Shown here: positions 35,001 through 44,492 of the stretch, in pieces | How positions within the stretch are numbered: position 1 is the stretch's first letter | Layout: each line of letters starts with the position of its first letter | Assembly: GCA_021495925.1 (NCBI GenBank) | Contig: JAKEKT010000066.1 | Span: 143,222 to 207,221, forward strand | DNA length: 64,000 nucleotides | From: Diplodia intermedia | Taxonomy: Eukaryota > Ascomycota > Dothideomycetes > Botryosphaeriales > Botryosphaeriaceae | Direction: 5' to 3' | Program-made: the position numbers and the translations under genes | The notes under the pieces: model-generated | The model's database searches: none | Told to the model about the DNA's origin: nothing | What the model saw: only the letters and a program-made list of their open reading frames with translations

Positions 35001-36473
35001 TTCGCCGCCCGCGCCCCGGCAGGGGAGCATGTGGCATCGCAAGGCGACGCCGAGATCTACAGTACGCGCCACTGCAACGCTGCCCGCCGCCGCGCTCGGG
35101 CCACGCGGCATGGGCCCTGGCGCCCTGGCGCCCTGGAGCACAGCCTCATCCGAGCTACTGCGCACACGCTGCCCGTCCACTCCGTCATCCTCCTCACGCC
35201 GCCATGGGGCCACGCCCAGCCCGCCGCGGGCCATTGGCTTCGGCCGCTGCTGCCCGAGCAAACGGCCGAGGCTGCCCCCGATTGCCGTCGTCTGCCGGCC
35301 TGCACCGCCGCCCGCAACCCTGCCGGCCGACGTCGTTGCATGAACATGGCCTGCACAAGCGCGGTCATGCGATGCCTCAGCAGCCGCCGTGCTACTTGTA
35401 TTCCTGCTGGCAGGCCCTTCCCGGCATCACATGGCAACGCTGTCTGAGATTGCCCGGTCCGGCCGCCGTCCAGTGCCGGCGCGCACCCCGGGCTCGGCGC
35501 GCTGATTGGCCCGCCGGCCTGACACCATCTTTTAGCAGCGACGAACGACAACCTGTCGTGCTGCACAGCCAGCATCGCTGACGGCCTCCACACAACCCTG
35601 ACGCCAGAAGCGGCGAGACAGGCCGAGCGCACACGCCGAGCTAGGCCATCGTCTTCCCCGAAGCAGCAGTCAGCGCCGCCGCGTCGCGCAGGATCAACTT
35701 CCGGCAACATGGAAATCTTCTGGAAGACGACCCCAAGCAACCCCCCTTCCAGCGTTGCAGAACGCCAGCAGCGTGAACCCGGTCCTGCCGCCAGGCCGCC
35801 ATCCCTGGCCGCTGCAGAAGGCCTCGTAAGACGCGCGCGTTCCGTTTCAGGGCCGGCGCGCGCGCTCTCCAGGCGCAGCACGGCCACGCCCACGCTGCGC
35901 GCGGCTGCCGGCGCCAGGCTGCGCAGTGGAGACGCGCTGCTCCGGGCATTCGTAAGGGCTGCGCTGGCAGTGGGCCGGGCCTGGCTCGTCGCCGCCGCCA
36001 CGCTGGGAGGCTGGAGTAGGCGGGCAATTTCGTGCATCTCGCGCCGGCAGGAAACGCGCATGCGGAGCAGCTGGAGCTGGAGCTGGGTCCACGGCGCTGC
36101 TGCTAGCCCGCGTGCTGCAGCAGTAAAGTCTGATGGCATGCAAGCCTTGCCGAAAGCGCGCTGCACGCACCCAGCCCCCAGCCAGCGCGATGGCCACACG
36201 CCGCCGACCTACCGGCGGCCACTCCACCAGATCCACCCGCGACTTAAAGGAAAAGGCCACCCCGCCGCTAGCCCTTCCCTACCCTTCACCCTCGCCCCCT
36301 CTTCGCCCCCTCTCATTCGTCGGTCTCTCTCCCTCAAGACAATCAGGCGTGCTAACCACTTCCCTCGCTGGGACCGCCAGAGACCTATTCTTTTCTATTT
36401 CGTTTTCCGCTTTCACTATCGTTGTCCCATAATCACGTCGCTTTTTTCTCGTATTACTCGTCTCACCGTCGCA

Positions 36474-37517
36474 ATGCCCATATCCTTACTGCCTGCGTCG
36501 GCCGCCGCCTTCGCGCCGCGCAGCGCCCCCACCGTCGTGCTGAACTCCAAGGTCGAGCCGTGGTTGACGCAGACGCTCAAGCGCATAAACCGCATCAAGC
36601 GTCCGCTCAACAGCGTGCCCCAGCACTTTCGCTGTCTCACCGAGACCCTGTCCGGCCCGCAGGCCATCTGGTCGCTGTGCTCCATCATGCTCCCCAAGGC
36701 GCCTGATTCCGAGCTGCGCAGGGACGCCGATCCGCTGGTGGAGGCCATGTTCAACTACCAGCTGATCCACATCGAGGCCTACGTCGTACACGTCGACATG
36801 GTGTCGCAACACGAGGTTGCCTTCAAGCTCACCCAGGACACCATTGACGCGCTTGTCGAGTACCACAAGGATATCTACTCGGTTGACGTGGCCGCGAACA
36901 CCTGGTCTTGGGCCGAGAAGGAGGTTCAGTTGAAGAAGCTGCAGGAAGAATTCATCCAGGCCGTCAACCGCTACGTTTTCCGCACCGGCGTGCGCGCTCT
37001 GGAAGGCCTTGAGGAGGACGGAGCCGGCGAGCTACTGGACGGCAGGTCGGAGGATGTCAAGCATGCAATCACGGGACTATTCCTTCCGCTCCTCCCCCCG
37101 CCGCCGAGGATCGTCGACGTTGTTCGCCCCCCGACCATCTTGCCGAGTTCGCCGTCTGGCCACTGGTGGCACTCTCCCCAGCAGGGACCGCCGGTCCACC
37201 CGGCGCCTGTTGAGTCCTGGAGGGTCATCCCATCCACGCCGAGCCCGACCATTACGACTGGTGCCGAGAACCAGACGTTTTGGACCACCATGGGCATGAA
37301 CGACATCCAGCTGCCGTCGCCGACGCCGTCCTACAGCCAGCCGCTGTGCACCTCGAACCAGTACTACAGCCCGCCCCAGCCGACTGCTCCGATGCCCGCC
37401 ATCTCCTTCCCGAGCACCTTGATCAACCAGTGCGGACCTACGCCGTCGCACACCGGCTTCGGCGGATTTGGGATGGGGTACCACGAGTTCACCCCCCAAT
37501 TCGCAGCCGCCATGTAG
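36474..37517 (+). CDS. Intronless hypothetical protein, helical N-terminus and Pro-rich C-terminus
   Basis: One exon of 347 aa. The frame is open further upstream, but the pyrimidine-rich tract before the ATG at 36474 (sequence TCGCAATGCCC) looks like a 5' leader, so this start is chosen. Residues about 20-195 are well-ordered, mixed helical sequence with acidic and aromatic positions: EPWLTQTLKRINRIKRPLNS, FNYQLIHIEAYVVHVDMVS, and WAEKEVQLKKLQEEFIQAVNRY. From about 205 on, the protein is Pro/Ser/Thr-rich with Tyr and Asn and looks disordered. Codon use is C/G-ending through the whole frame, which supports real coding. No signal peptide or transmembrane segment is present. I do not recognise the family. 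The absence of introns is notable beside its neighbours. Confidence 0.75.
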   Translation: MPISLLPASAAAFAPRSAPTVVLNSKVEPWLTQTLKRINRIKRPLNSVPQHFRCLTETLSGPQAIWSLCSIMLPKAPDSELRRDADPLVEAMFNYQLIHIEAYVVHVDMVSQHEVAFKLTQDTIDALVEYHKDIYSVDVAANTWSWAEKEVQLKKLQEEFIQAVNRYVFRTGVRALEGLEEDGAGELLDGRSEDVKHAITGLFLPLLPPPPRIVDVVRPPTILPSSPSGHWWHSPQQGPPVHPAPVESWRVIPSTPSPTITTGAENQTFWTTMGMNDIQLPSPTPSYSQPLCTSNQYYSPPQPTAPMPAISFPSTLINQCGPTPSHTGFGGFGMGYHEFTPQFAAAM

Positions 37518-38898
37518 GCGGCTCCAGCAAGGTCCACGCTGACAAGGACAGCGCGAGAAGCTGGTGATCTGGCCAATCACAGGTTCTCCTGTATTATTTC
37601 CCTCCCGCAGTCTTACTCGGACAGCATTGCGATGACCTCGACGAGATGAGATGCGACACTGTATGACTCGATGTCCTCACGTCATAATCCACTCGGGACA
37701 CATGGGACGGCGTTATGATTGATTCAGCGAATTTCCTTGCTTCATTTCCTTGGTAAATCTTCCCTTGATATCCCTTTTTCCGTCACTGCTGTCATTTTAG
37801 CGAGCGTGTTTTGTCTTTCCGTGTACGCACCAGCCGAGCCTGGTTCTCTTTCCTTTTATCTTTTTGCATCTCTGGGAGGTTCGCATGTCAAGCATTTTAA
37901 AGACAGGGTTCATGCCTCACGGCTAACGGGCGGGTACACTCGGTTCACCCACTTTTCTTTTTTTCTAATGTCGTCAATGGGTGTCGGTTGCGTTGGGCGA
38001 GACGGCCAGTCCATCTCTCGACGCAGCGGCGCTCTAGCTACCCACACTGGCATTGACTGTCAGCTGGACTTGGTGGAAGGCGGCGGCAGAGACACATACA
38101 CATCGGGCATGGCGTATAGTGGTCTCCCCACGCGTTGGCGTTGCTCGGGGGCGGGGTGAGGAAGTCGGACAGGCGCCAATGCCGCTCTGCCTGTGGCAGA
38201 CGGCCCGGAGAGGTGCGGAGCTCCGCTTGCGGACACGCACGCTCTCCACGCCTCGTCCGACTGCCTTCCCGGCTTCGGGCCTCGCTGGGCGTGGGCTGGT
38301 AGGCTCATCTCCCCTACCGTCTCGGCGAGCCTGAGAAAACCGCTGCGCAGGGCGCAGGGGGAAGCGGATGCTGGTTAGATAGGAGCTGTGCTCAGTGCAA
38401 CAAGCGTTGAAAGTAATAGAACACTTGGACATTGCAAGCCGAGAAAGCGTGAGGTCGAGTTGGGCTGGCGACAGGGGTGGCATGGGCAGCGGGCGCTACT
38501 CCGGTCTTGTGACGGCGAACGTCAGTGGGCCTTGAGCGCCGCCGTGCCGCCATCATCAACCCAGGTGGCAGCGCAACAGCGGGGCCTGGCAACTTCACGC
38601 GCCCCGCATTATCACTGCTGTACTGTGCCTTCGCCCTGCAGCACGCGCCCCGCGCCCGCCGTTGCCGACAAACGAGCAGCTCGCCGTTTCAGCCGCAAAA
38701 GGAGGCTCGGCCAGCTCACAAAGACGACAACGCCATCTTTGTTGCCGCCGCCCCCGTGGTCCCGTCGCCGCTGCCCGCCCGCGCCCTTGTTGCTGCCGGC
38801 TCCAATGCGCCTGGTCTCGCGATGCCTCTGGCCCCTCTGACGACGCCCCACGCCCGACCTAGTCCTCAAGCCTCGCCGCATCCTTCGCTGGAACATCG
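37518..38898. other. Intergenic DNA upstream of the GID4-like gene
   Basis: No gene is supported. About 38.6-38.9 kb is GC-rich and would be the promoter and leader of the Vid24-family gene. Confidence 0.55.
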
Positions 38899-40966
38899 AT
38901 GCCGCCGCCCACGTCGAGGGCAAGCCCGCAGCCGACGGTAGGTCGAGTGCACCGGCCGCTTGGCGCATCGCCGCGCGCTGCTCGCTGCTTCCGCCCGCTG
39001 ACGTCTCCGCTGATGTCGCCCACAGGACGAGCCCGCGCGGCCCAACACCCCGCCCTCCTACCTCTCCGCCCTCCGTCAGCTCGAGAGTCCCGTGTCGCCC
39101 CAGGTCATCAACCTCGCCGCCACACTGACCACCCAGGCCGAGAACGAGGTCGACGCCGACAACGTGAGCTTCCTGCGCCGCCCCGTCGATCCCCAGGAGG
39201 AGTGGCGCCAGCAGAACGCGCAGGCGGAGGATGAGCTCTTCGAGGAAGTGCGCGCTGCCCGGGAACGACTGCGCGCCCGGACCGCCGAGATGCAGCATGA
39301 TGAGCGTGATCGCCAGACGCACCTGCAGCGCGTGCTGAGCCGCCTCAGTCGCATGGAAGACTCCCTGTCCTACAGCGACCGCGTGCCCTCGAGGAACCAG
39401 CTGTACGATTGGAGCCCGCCCGCCGACCCCGCCGCCGACCACGAGGAGCTGCAGGAGATACTACGGTCATTACGTCAAGAGCCATCGACTCCCTTTCCAG
39501 GAGCCCTGTCCGAGGATACTGCGGCGCGCTACTCCCGCGTCATGGGCCAGCGAGCCACCCAGCCCTCGGAATCGTCTCTGCGTTCGACGCAGTCACGGCG
39601 GCATCCGCGCTTCTCGGCGCGCTCGCGCGAAACAATGCAGCGCTACATCACCGAGCGGGACGCGGCCATGCGAAATCCACAGGACCGCTCGGACCTCAAC
39701 AGGATAGAGACGAGCCGCTACGGCTGGCATCTGAGCAGCCGAGCAAGCGAGGCGCGGGATCGGACGAGGCTAGACTTGTACAGACGGGGCTTTCTCGAGA
39801 ACCCGTCCAGCAGCCCCGCGCCGACTTCTCCCTGGTTGGAGCAGACCATCAATTATCTTTCCCAGATCCGAGCCTCGGATTCCTACGAAGATAGTCTCTA
39901 CCATGCGGCAGATGCCGGCTTTGTCACAAAAGAATTCTTCGGCGAGAACCACCAGGACTTCATCCTCGATGTTAACACAGTCCTCAAGCCTGCAGAAACG
40001 TCGTGGCTGGCGCCCGGTGCAGTGTTTTCCGGCTCGCAGCACGCCACTACCGTTACCTCAAACGTCACCACCTCGAATATCCCTACACCTACCTCAACAA
40101 CCCTATACCGCTTTCGAAACAATGACTCCCCCATGACATCAACCCGGTTCGATGCAGCACGGCCCTGGATGAGCCATAATCCCATCCCGCCCCACGCTCG
40201 GAGAGCGGAGGACCCTTCGGCCCAACAAACACAACAACAGGACCGCTGGCCTGTCAAGGTCACCGTGCACGCTGTGGACTGGGAACACATGACCCTCGCG
40301 GCGACAATGGAAGCCTACAATGTACCATCACACCCTCCCTCGTTTCCTGGCAGTACGCTTGATCCGGCAGCAAACGGACCTTCGCGCCCTGGGACCCGCA
40401 CCTCAAGTATCACAACATACCTAGAAGGAGAAATCCTCGACCTACGCACCCACACCCTTCTCACTGAATCCTTCAAGAGTAGCCTAGCAACAGACGCCAC
40501 GTACTGGCGGAAGTTACCACCATTTGCTCACCTCAGCGACCACGAGCTCGTGCACAGGCTCGTCTCGAATGAGTATGTCTCGAAACTGGCACAAGAGTGG
40601 ATCCTGATGCGGTGGAAGGAGCGCTGCTTTGTGAAATCTACGTCCTCGGCACGAAGACGAGCTGCTGCCGCGGCCGCTGCCCATACTGCTCCCGCCGATT
40701 TCCCCATGGACACGGACACTGGCGATTCCAATCCTTCTCAACCACCCTCTTCGTCGAGAGATGCCCCAGCAACAAGTACGGAGCAGGATGAGGACACGGG
40801 AGAGGATGGGTGCGGGCTGACCATCAGTGGATTCTATTATGTTTGCTTGAGGCGCAGTGACGGCGCAATCGAGGGCCTATACTACGACCCGCAAAGTAGT
40901 CCGTATCAACACCTCAAGCTCAGTCCTGTTGGTGGAGGCAACTTTCCCGTTTGGAATTTCAGGTGA
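38899..40966 (+). CDS. Vid24/GID4-family ubiquitin-ligase substrate receptor
   Basis: Two exons (38899-38937 and 39026-40966) give about 659 aa. The first exon, MPPPTSRASPQPT, is joined in phase 0 to DEPARPNTPPSYLS by a GTAGGT..CACAG intron. The C-terminal part carries the Vid24 beta-barrel signature: YLEGEILDLRTHTLLTES, a WRKLPPF turn, EWILMRWKERCFV, and GFYYVCLRRSDGAIEGLYY followed by DPQSSPYQHLKL. In yeast, GID4 and relatives recognise N-degrons of gluconeogenic enzymes for the GID/CTLH E3 ligase. This protein is larger than classical GID4. A charged coiled-coil-like N-terminal third (EEWRQQNAQAEDELFEEV) and a Ser/Ala-rich insertion before the last barrel strands are extra. That makes it closer to the large filamentous-fungal Vid24 proteins. 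Its exact GID partner role is inferred. Confidence 0.88.
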
Positions 40967-43636
40967 CGAAGGGAATTGGAGGACGTGAATTGAACTTCAC
41001 GGAAGAAAGCATTTGGGGGCGGTGGTATGATTACGGCGCACGCACTCTTCTCTGGGGGTTCCGGTCAAACAAGTTACCTTTGTTTGTGATAAGGATTTTA
41101 GTATTTTGGAATTTTTGTCTCTTGGGAAAGCGAGCAAGCATTGTTGGGAGGGGTTCAAACGAATCCGGAAGGCCAGGAAGCCTTTCGTGCCGTCTTTTGT
41201 TTTTCTTGTGACCTGGGACCGGCGGGGGAACCTAGGGCGGATGGGCGTTCTTCCGGAGTTAAAGATGAGAGAAAGTCATAAGTGTGCGTCAGTCACATCC
41301 ACATCATCAACAGTTTCGGAAACAGGATTCTGGACTGATTGGTAACTTTTTGGTCTAAGGGGGGTGGGGGAAGTCTTAGATACCAATTACCCTTTTTTCC
41401 TCGATTGCTACTCACGCATGTGCCGGCTTTAGTCTTCAATGGCTATAAGAATTTAAAATATAAGATGGAACTAGTCTTCTATACCTTTAAACGTCATGAT
41501 TTTTCTCTTTAATTTTAGGAATATGTACAAACAGAATGAATGCAGTTTGCTCTACGAAGTAAAGATTCAGCGAAGCTTAACCGCCAAATACCGTAGTGTA
41601 AGCAAGTCTAAAGAATGGTCGCCGTCCTAAATTACCTTTCTACTAATAGTGTCTTCGATAGTAGTAATAGCTGGTTTTAAAGGTTTCGCGCGGGGGAGCT
41701 AGGGTCCTTAATAACCGTTAATAAGATCCCCCCCGCGCGCTTTTCTGGCCACCCACTCAAGCATGAACTACTTACTTATGTAGGATTTCGAGTACTCCTT
41801 AATACGGTATAGGCATACTAGATGTAGTAAAAGTGGATATAAGGCATTTGTGATTCTCGTGCCGGAAGCGTTGATCAGCCCGATTTGGTCGATGTACGTA
41901 TTGCCCTGGTAGATGGCGTTTGCGGATAAACTGGCGATATAGACCTAGATGAAGCCCATCTTATTTACGAGCGAAGTTTCTAATACATAGCGTCACGAAA
42001 ATTTCATTTTTAAATTTTTCTAAAATGTAGTTTCTGCTTCTACTTAAAGACTGTAGCGGGTCTGCCGCCTGCGTACCATCTGGTTGCCTCCGTGGCTTTA
42101 GGCTAAGTGTAGCTGGAATAGTCGCCAGAAATGCCCGTTTGAGGAGCTTAGGTTAGAAATGTTGTTTTCTATGAGCAATTCTGGTTTAATAGATGGTGGA
42201 AGGTTGCTCGGTAGTGATAGGCGCGTGTTCTACTTAACAGTGACGAAAAGTAACGCTGAATTTGGAGGTGTGTCTGAGAATTCATCGCGGATTAGTGTCA
42301 ATTGAAAAGTTCTAATTGCATTGGTGGCCATAAAAAAAAAAACTTCGAGGTTGAGGCCTAGGGACGACATCGAGGGTCTCTGCAGAGATGATTATGTAGC
42401 TTGTCTCAATTATGGAGATAGATGCACTGGCTTACACTTTCCCACTTCGTTTCGGCATCTTCGACACTCAACCCATGACACACTGCCATAGCTCAATCGA
42501 CAATGGACAGTCGTATGGGTAGACGTATGTTATAGGACATTCTTAAGCCCACAGGTCTTCTCACGGCTTTGCCCTCCTCGTGGTGATAGGGTAGCTGTCC
42601 CGATGCTAATAAGGGGCATCTTTCGTAGTCTGCTTCACCACGATATGAAGCCTTACAGCGTGGATGGAACATGAAATCCTTAATAGGGGAAGAGGGTGCT
42701 TTCTTGGGTAGTCTATGAGACGCTTGAGGTCTTTGCCATGCCGTTTTTGATGTCGGGTTTGGCATAGATTATGAATGGCTGTTACATTTCAGGCTTCGAG
42801 GGAATTTGCGCGTCAAACATGAGTTCGTATCAAATTGATATGAGCTTGGAGATCTCTAAAAATCTTTGGTCCTACAGGAGATCTACTATTTCAATGTGAT
42901 CTCTCAAAGTCTATTGCTACTGGTGGGCAGCGGTCATCAGGTGTGGACGTAAGACTGAGGCATCGTCCCCACCTGTGGTGGGATCTGGTCTGCATGAAGG
43001 TATCAACATCCCCTCCTTAGTAGTGTGATGCGCCGCTGTCAAGAAACCGAGCTTCAGGAGTTTGCGAGCCGAAAATTAAAACCGAAGTTGGAAGCAGATT
43101 TCAGTTTCGCAAGTCAAAACTCAAGCCTCGACTGCGTGAAAGGAAATTGGGCGGCAACCAACCCTGTGGGTAAATCCATTGCCACTCCAGTGCTTCGCTT
43201 CCCGTTAAGACAAAAATCGACTAGCTGAATGAACAGGTTATTCGACATTGATATGCATGCTTCGTGCGAAAGTACTCCCCAATGCGCAACTTGTGTGCTG
43301 ACGTGGGCTGCGGAGAGTGTACTCTAAAATCTGGAAGCAGGTGCAATGACGAAGCCAGGTATTCGATAGACGGGTGCAAGCTTGTTATGAGAGCTGCGGC
43401 AAGCAACCACGCGAGGCGTGCTGTGGTCGTGAGGACATCATGCCTTCCGGACGTTAGCAAGCGCGAACGCTGCATGAGAGCCCAGGAGTGCCGGAGCGGA
43501 TATTTTGGAAGACTAGTCCTGTAGGAATGTAGTGCATCCAGAGTGGATGTTGCCTAGGATATAGGGCAGCATTGGTCGGAACTGCAGATCGGCCATTGAT
43601 GATGGGCTCGAGGTCCATGATGCACAAATGCATCGA
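40967..43636. other. AT-rich, ORF-poor island between the GID4-like gene and med10
   Basis: From about 41350 to 43560 the base composition changes abruptly to TA-rich DNA. Between about 41346 and 42490 no reading frame of 60 codons survives on either strand. Frames near 42493-42765, 43025-43228 and 43264-43524 are short and unlike any family. The picture fits a decayed transposon or repeat, possibly altered by repeat-induced point mutation. I could not recognise the parent element or its ends. Confidence 0.6.
41687..41739. repeat. GC-rich perfect inverted repeat inside the AT-rich island
   Basis: CGCGCGGGGG (41687-41696) is exactly complementary to CCCCCGCGCG (41730-41739) across a 33-nt loop holding two TTAATAA copies. 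It may be a hairpin, or the fused terminal inverted repeats of a small element. Confidence 0.7.
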
Positions 43637-44173
43637 CTACAGGTTCGCCGGGTTGCCACCAGTGTTGGACACAATCCTCTTGGCATCCTGCTCCATCTCC
43701 GGGAAAGCGGTAATTATCTTGCTTGCCAGGATGTCGCGGAACTGGGCAAATGCCTCACTTTTGCCCTTCAATTTCTGGTTGTTCTTCTGCACGAGCTCGG
43801 CAAACTCGCGAGTGTAGATGTCGGGGTTGCGGCCGTTCTCGACGTAGGAGATGATGTCGGGAGGAATATGAAGGGTGAGGCCGCCGGCTTCGCGTGAGAG
43901 TTGGAGCAAGTTCCCAAGGAGGTTGGTGCTATGGTCCGGTCAGCAGTCGGAGCGAGAGGCATGTGATGGTAGTGTTTGGCGCACATCTCGTGCTTCATAG
44001 CATCTTCGGTGTTCGTGCCCTGGTAGTCGTGGACTTGGACCACGAGCTGGAAGAGGTTCTGGATGACCTTCTTGATCTGGCCTGCGGGTGAAATGTCAGA
44101 ACAGGCGTTGCTGGCAGATGCGGCGCCACGTACTATCCAGAGGCTCGAGCTTTGCAGGCACGTCGGGCGCCAT
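43637..44173 (-). CDS. med10: Mediator complex subunit 10 (MED10/NUT2)
   Basis: Three exons (44134-44173, 43985-44081, 43637-43928) give 142 aa, about the usual length. Intron phases are 1 and 2, with GTACGT and GTGCGC donors and introns of 52 and 56 nt. MED10 is a small helical subunit of the Mediator middle module, linking activators to RNA polymerase II in the nucleus. Family features are clear: QIKKVIQNLFQLVVQVHDYQ in the first helix pair, IPPDIISYVENGRNPDIYTR in the centre, then EFAELVQKNNQ and GKSEAFAQFRDIL. The start ATG at 44173 follows directly on the divergent promoter shared with the PXA gene. Confidence 0.95.
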
Positions 44174-44492
44174 GGCGGGTGCGGGGGATTGCGAAAGAGG
44201 TAGGGTTGTGATGGAGCTCTGGTGTTGAGCTCCCAGCTGGGGCGGCCTCACCGCCTTCGCGGGCCGATGCACGCGCCGACGGGGGCAGCCCGCGAGCACG
44301 GAGGTGACGAGATCAAGGTGCTCCTCACGATGCTGACGATAACTGCTAACTACCGCAACTGCTGCGCCGCTGGATCCATCTGCTGCCATTTCGCGCCTCG
44401 AAACCACGACCTCAGCGCCCGGATCCATCGTCCCCGCGCCCCGCGCCTACCGCTCTCGCAGCCCGCAATGCGCCTCGGCGGAGGTTGAAGCC
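44174..44492. promoter_or_regulatory. Divergent promoter between med10 and the PXA-domain gene
   Basis: 319 bp separate the two start codons. No TATA box is evident. The DNA is GC-rich, without a supported coding segment, and must hold both leaders and core promoters. Confidence 0.6.

Larger units (their letters stand above)
29320..36473. other. 7.1-kb gene-poor region with microsatellites
   Basis: No supportable gene was found on either strand. Long frames around 31.3-32.6 kb run through simple repeats and lack consistent codon bias. Those at 34.3-36.2 kb follow the high GC content. The tract from about 36240 to 36345 is CT-rich and is the likely leader of the following gene. The region could hold non-coding transcripts or a fast-evolving orphan that I cannot see. 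Confidence 0.5.

Noticed and set aside
34321..36260. Several 130-380 codon frames on both strands
   Set aside because: They overlap one another in opposite frames in very GC-rich DNA where stop codons are rare. None looks like a protein.
42493..43524. Short frames (67-90 codons) in the AT-rich island
   Set aside because: No resemblance to transposase, reverse transcriptase or any gene. Probably chance remnants in decayed DNA.
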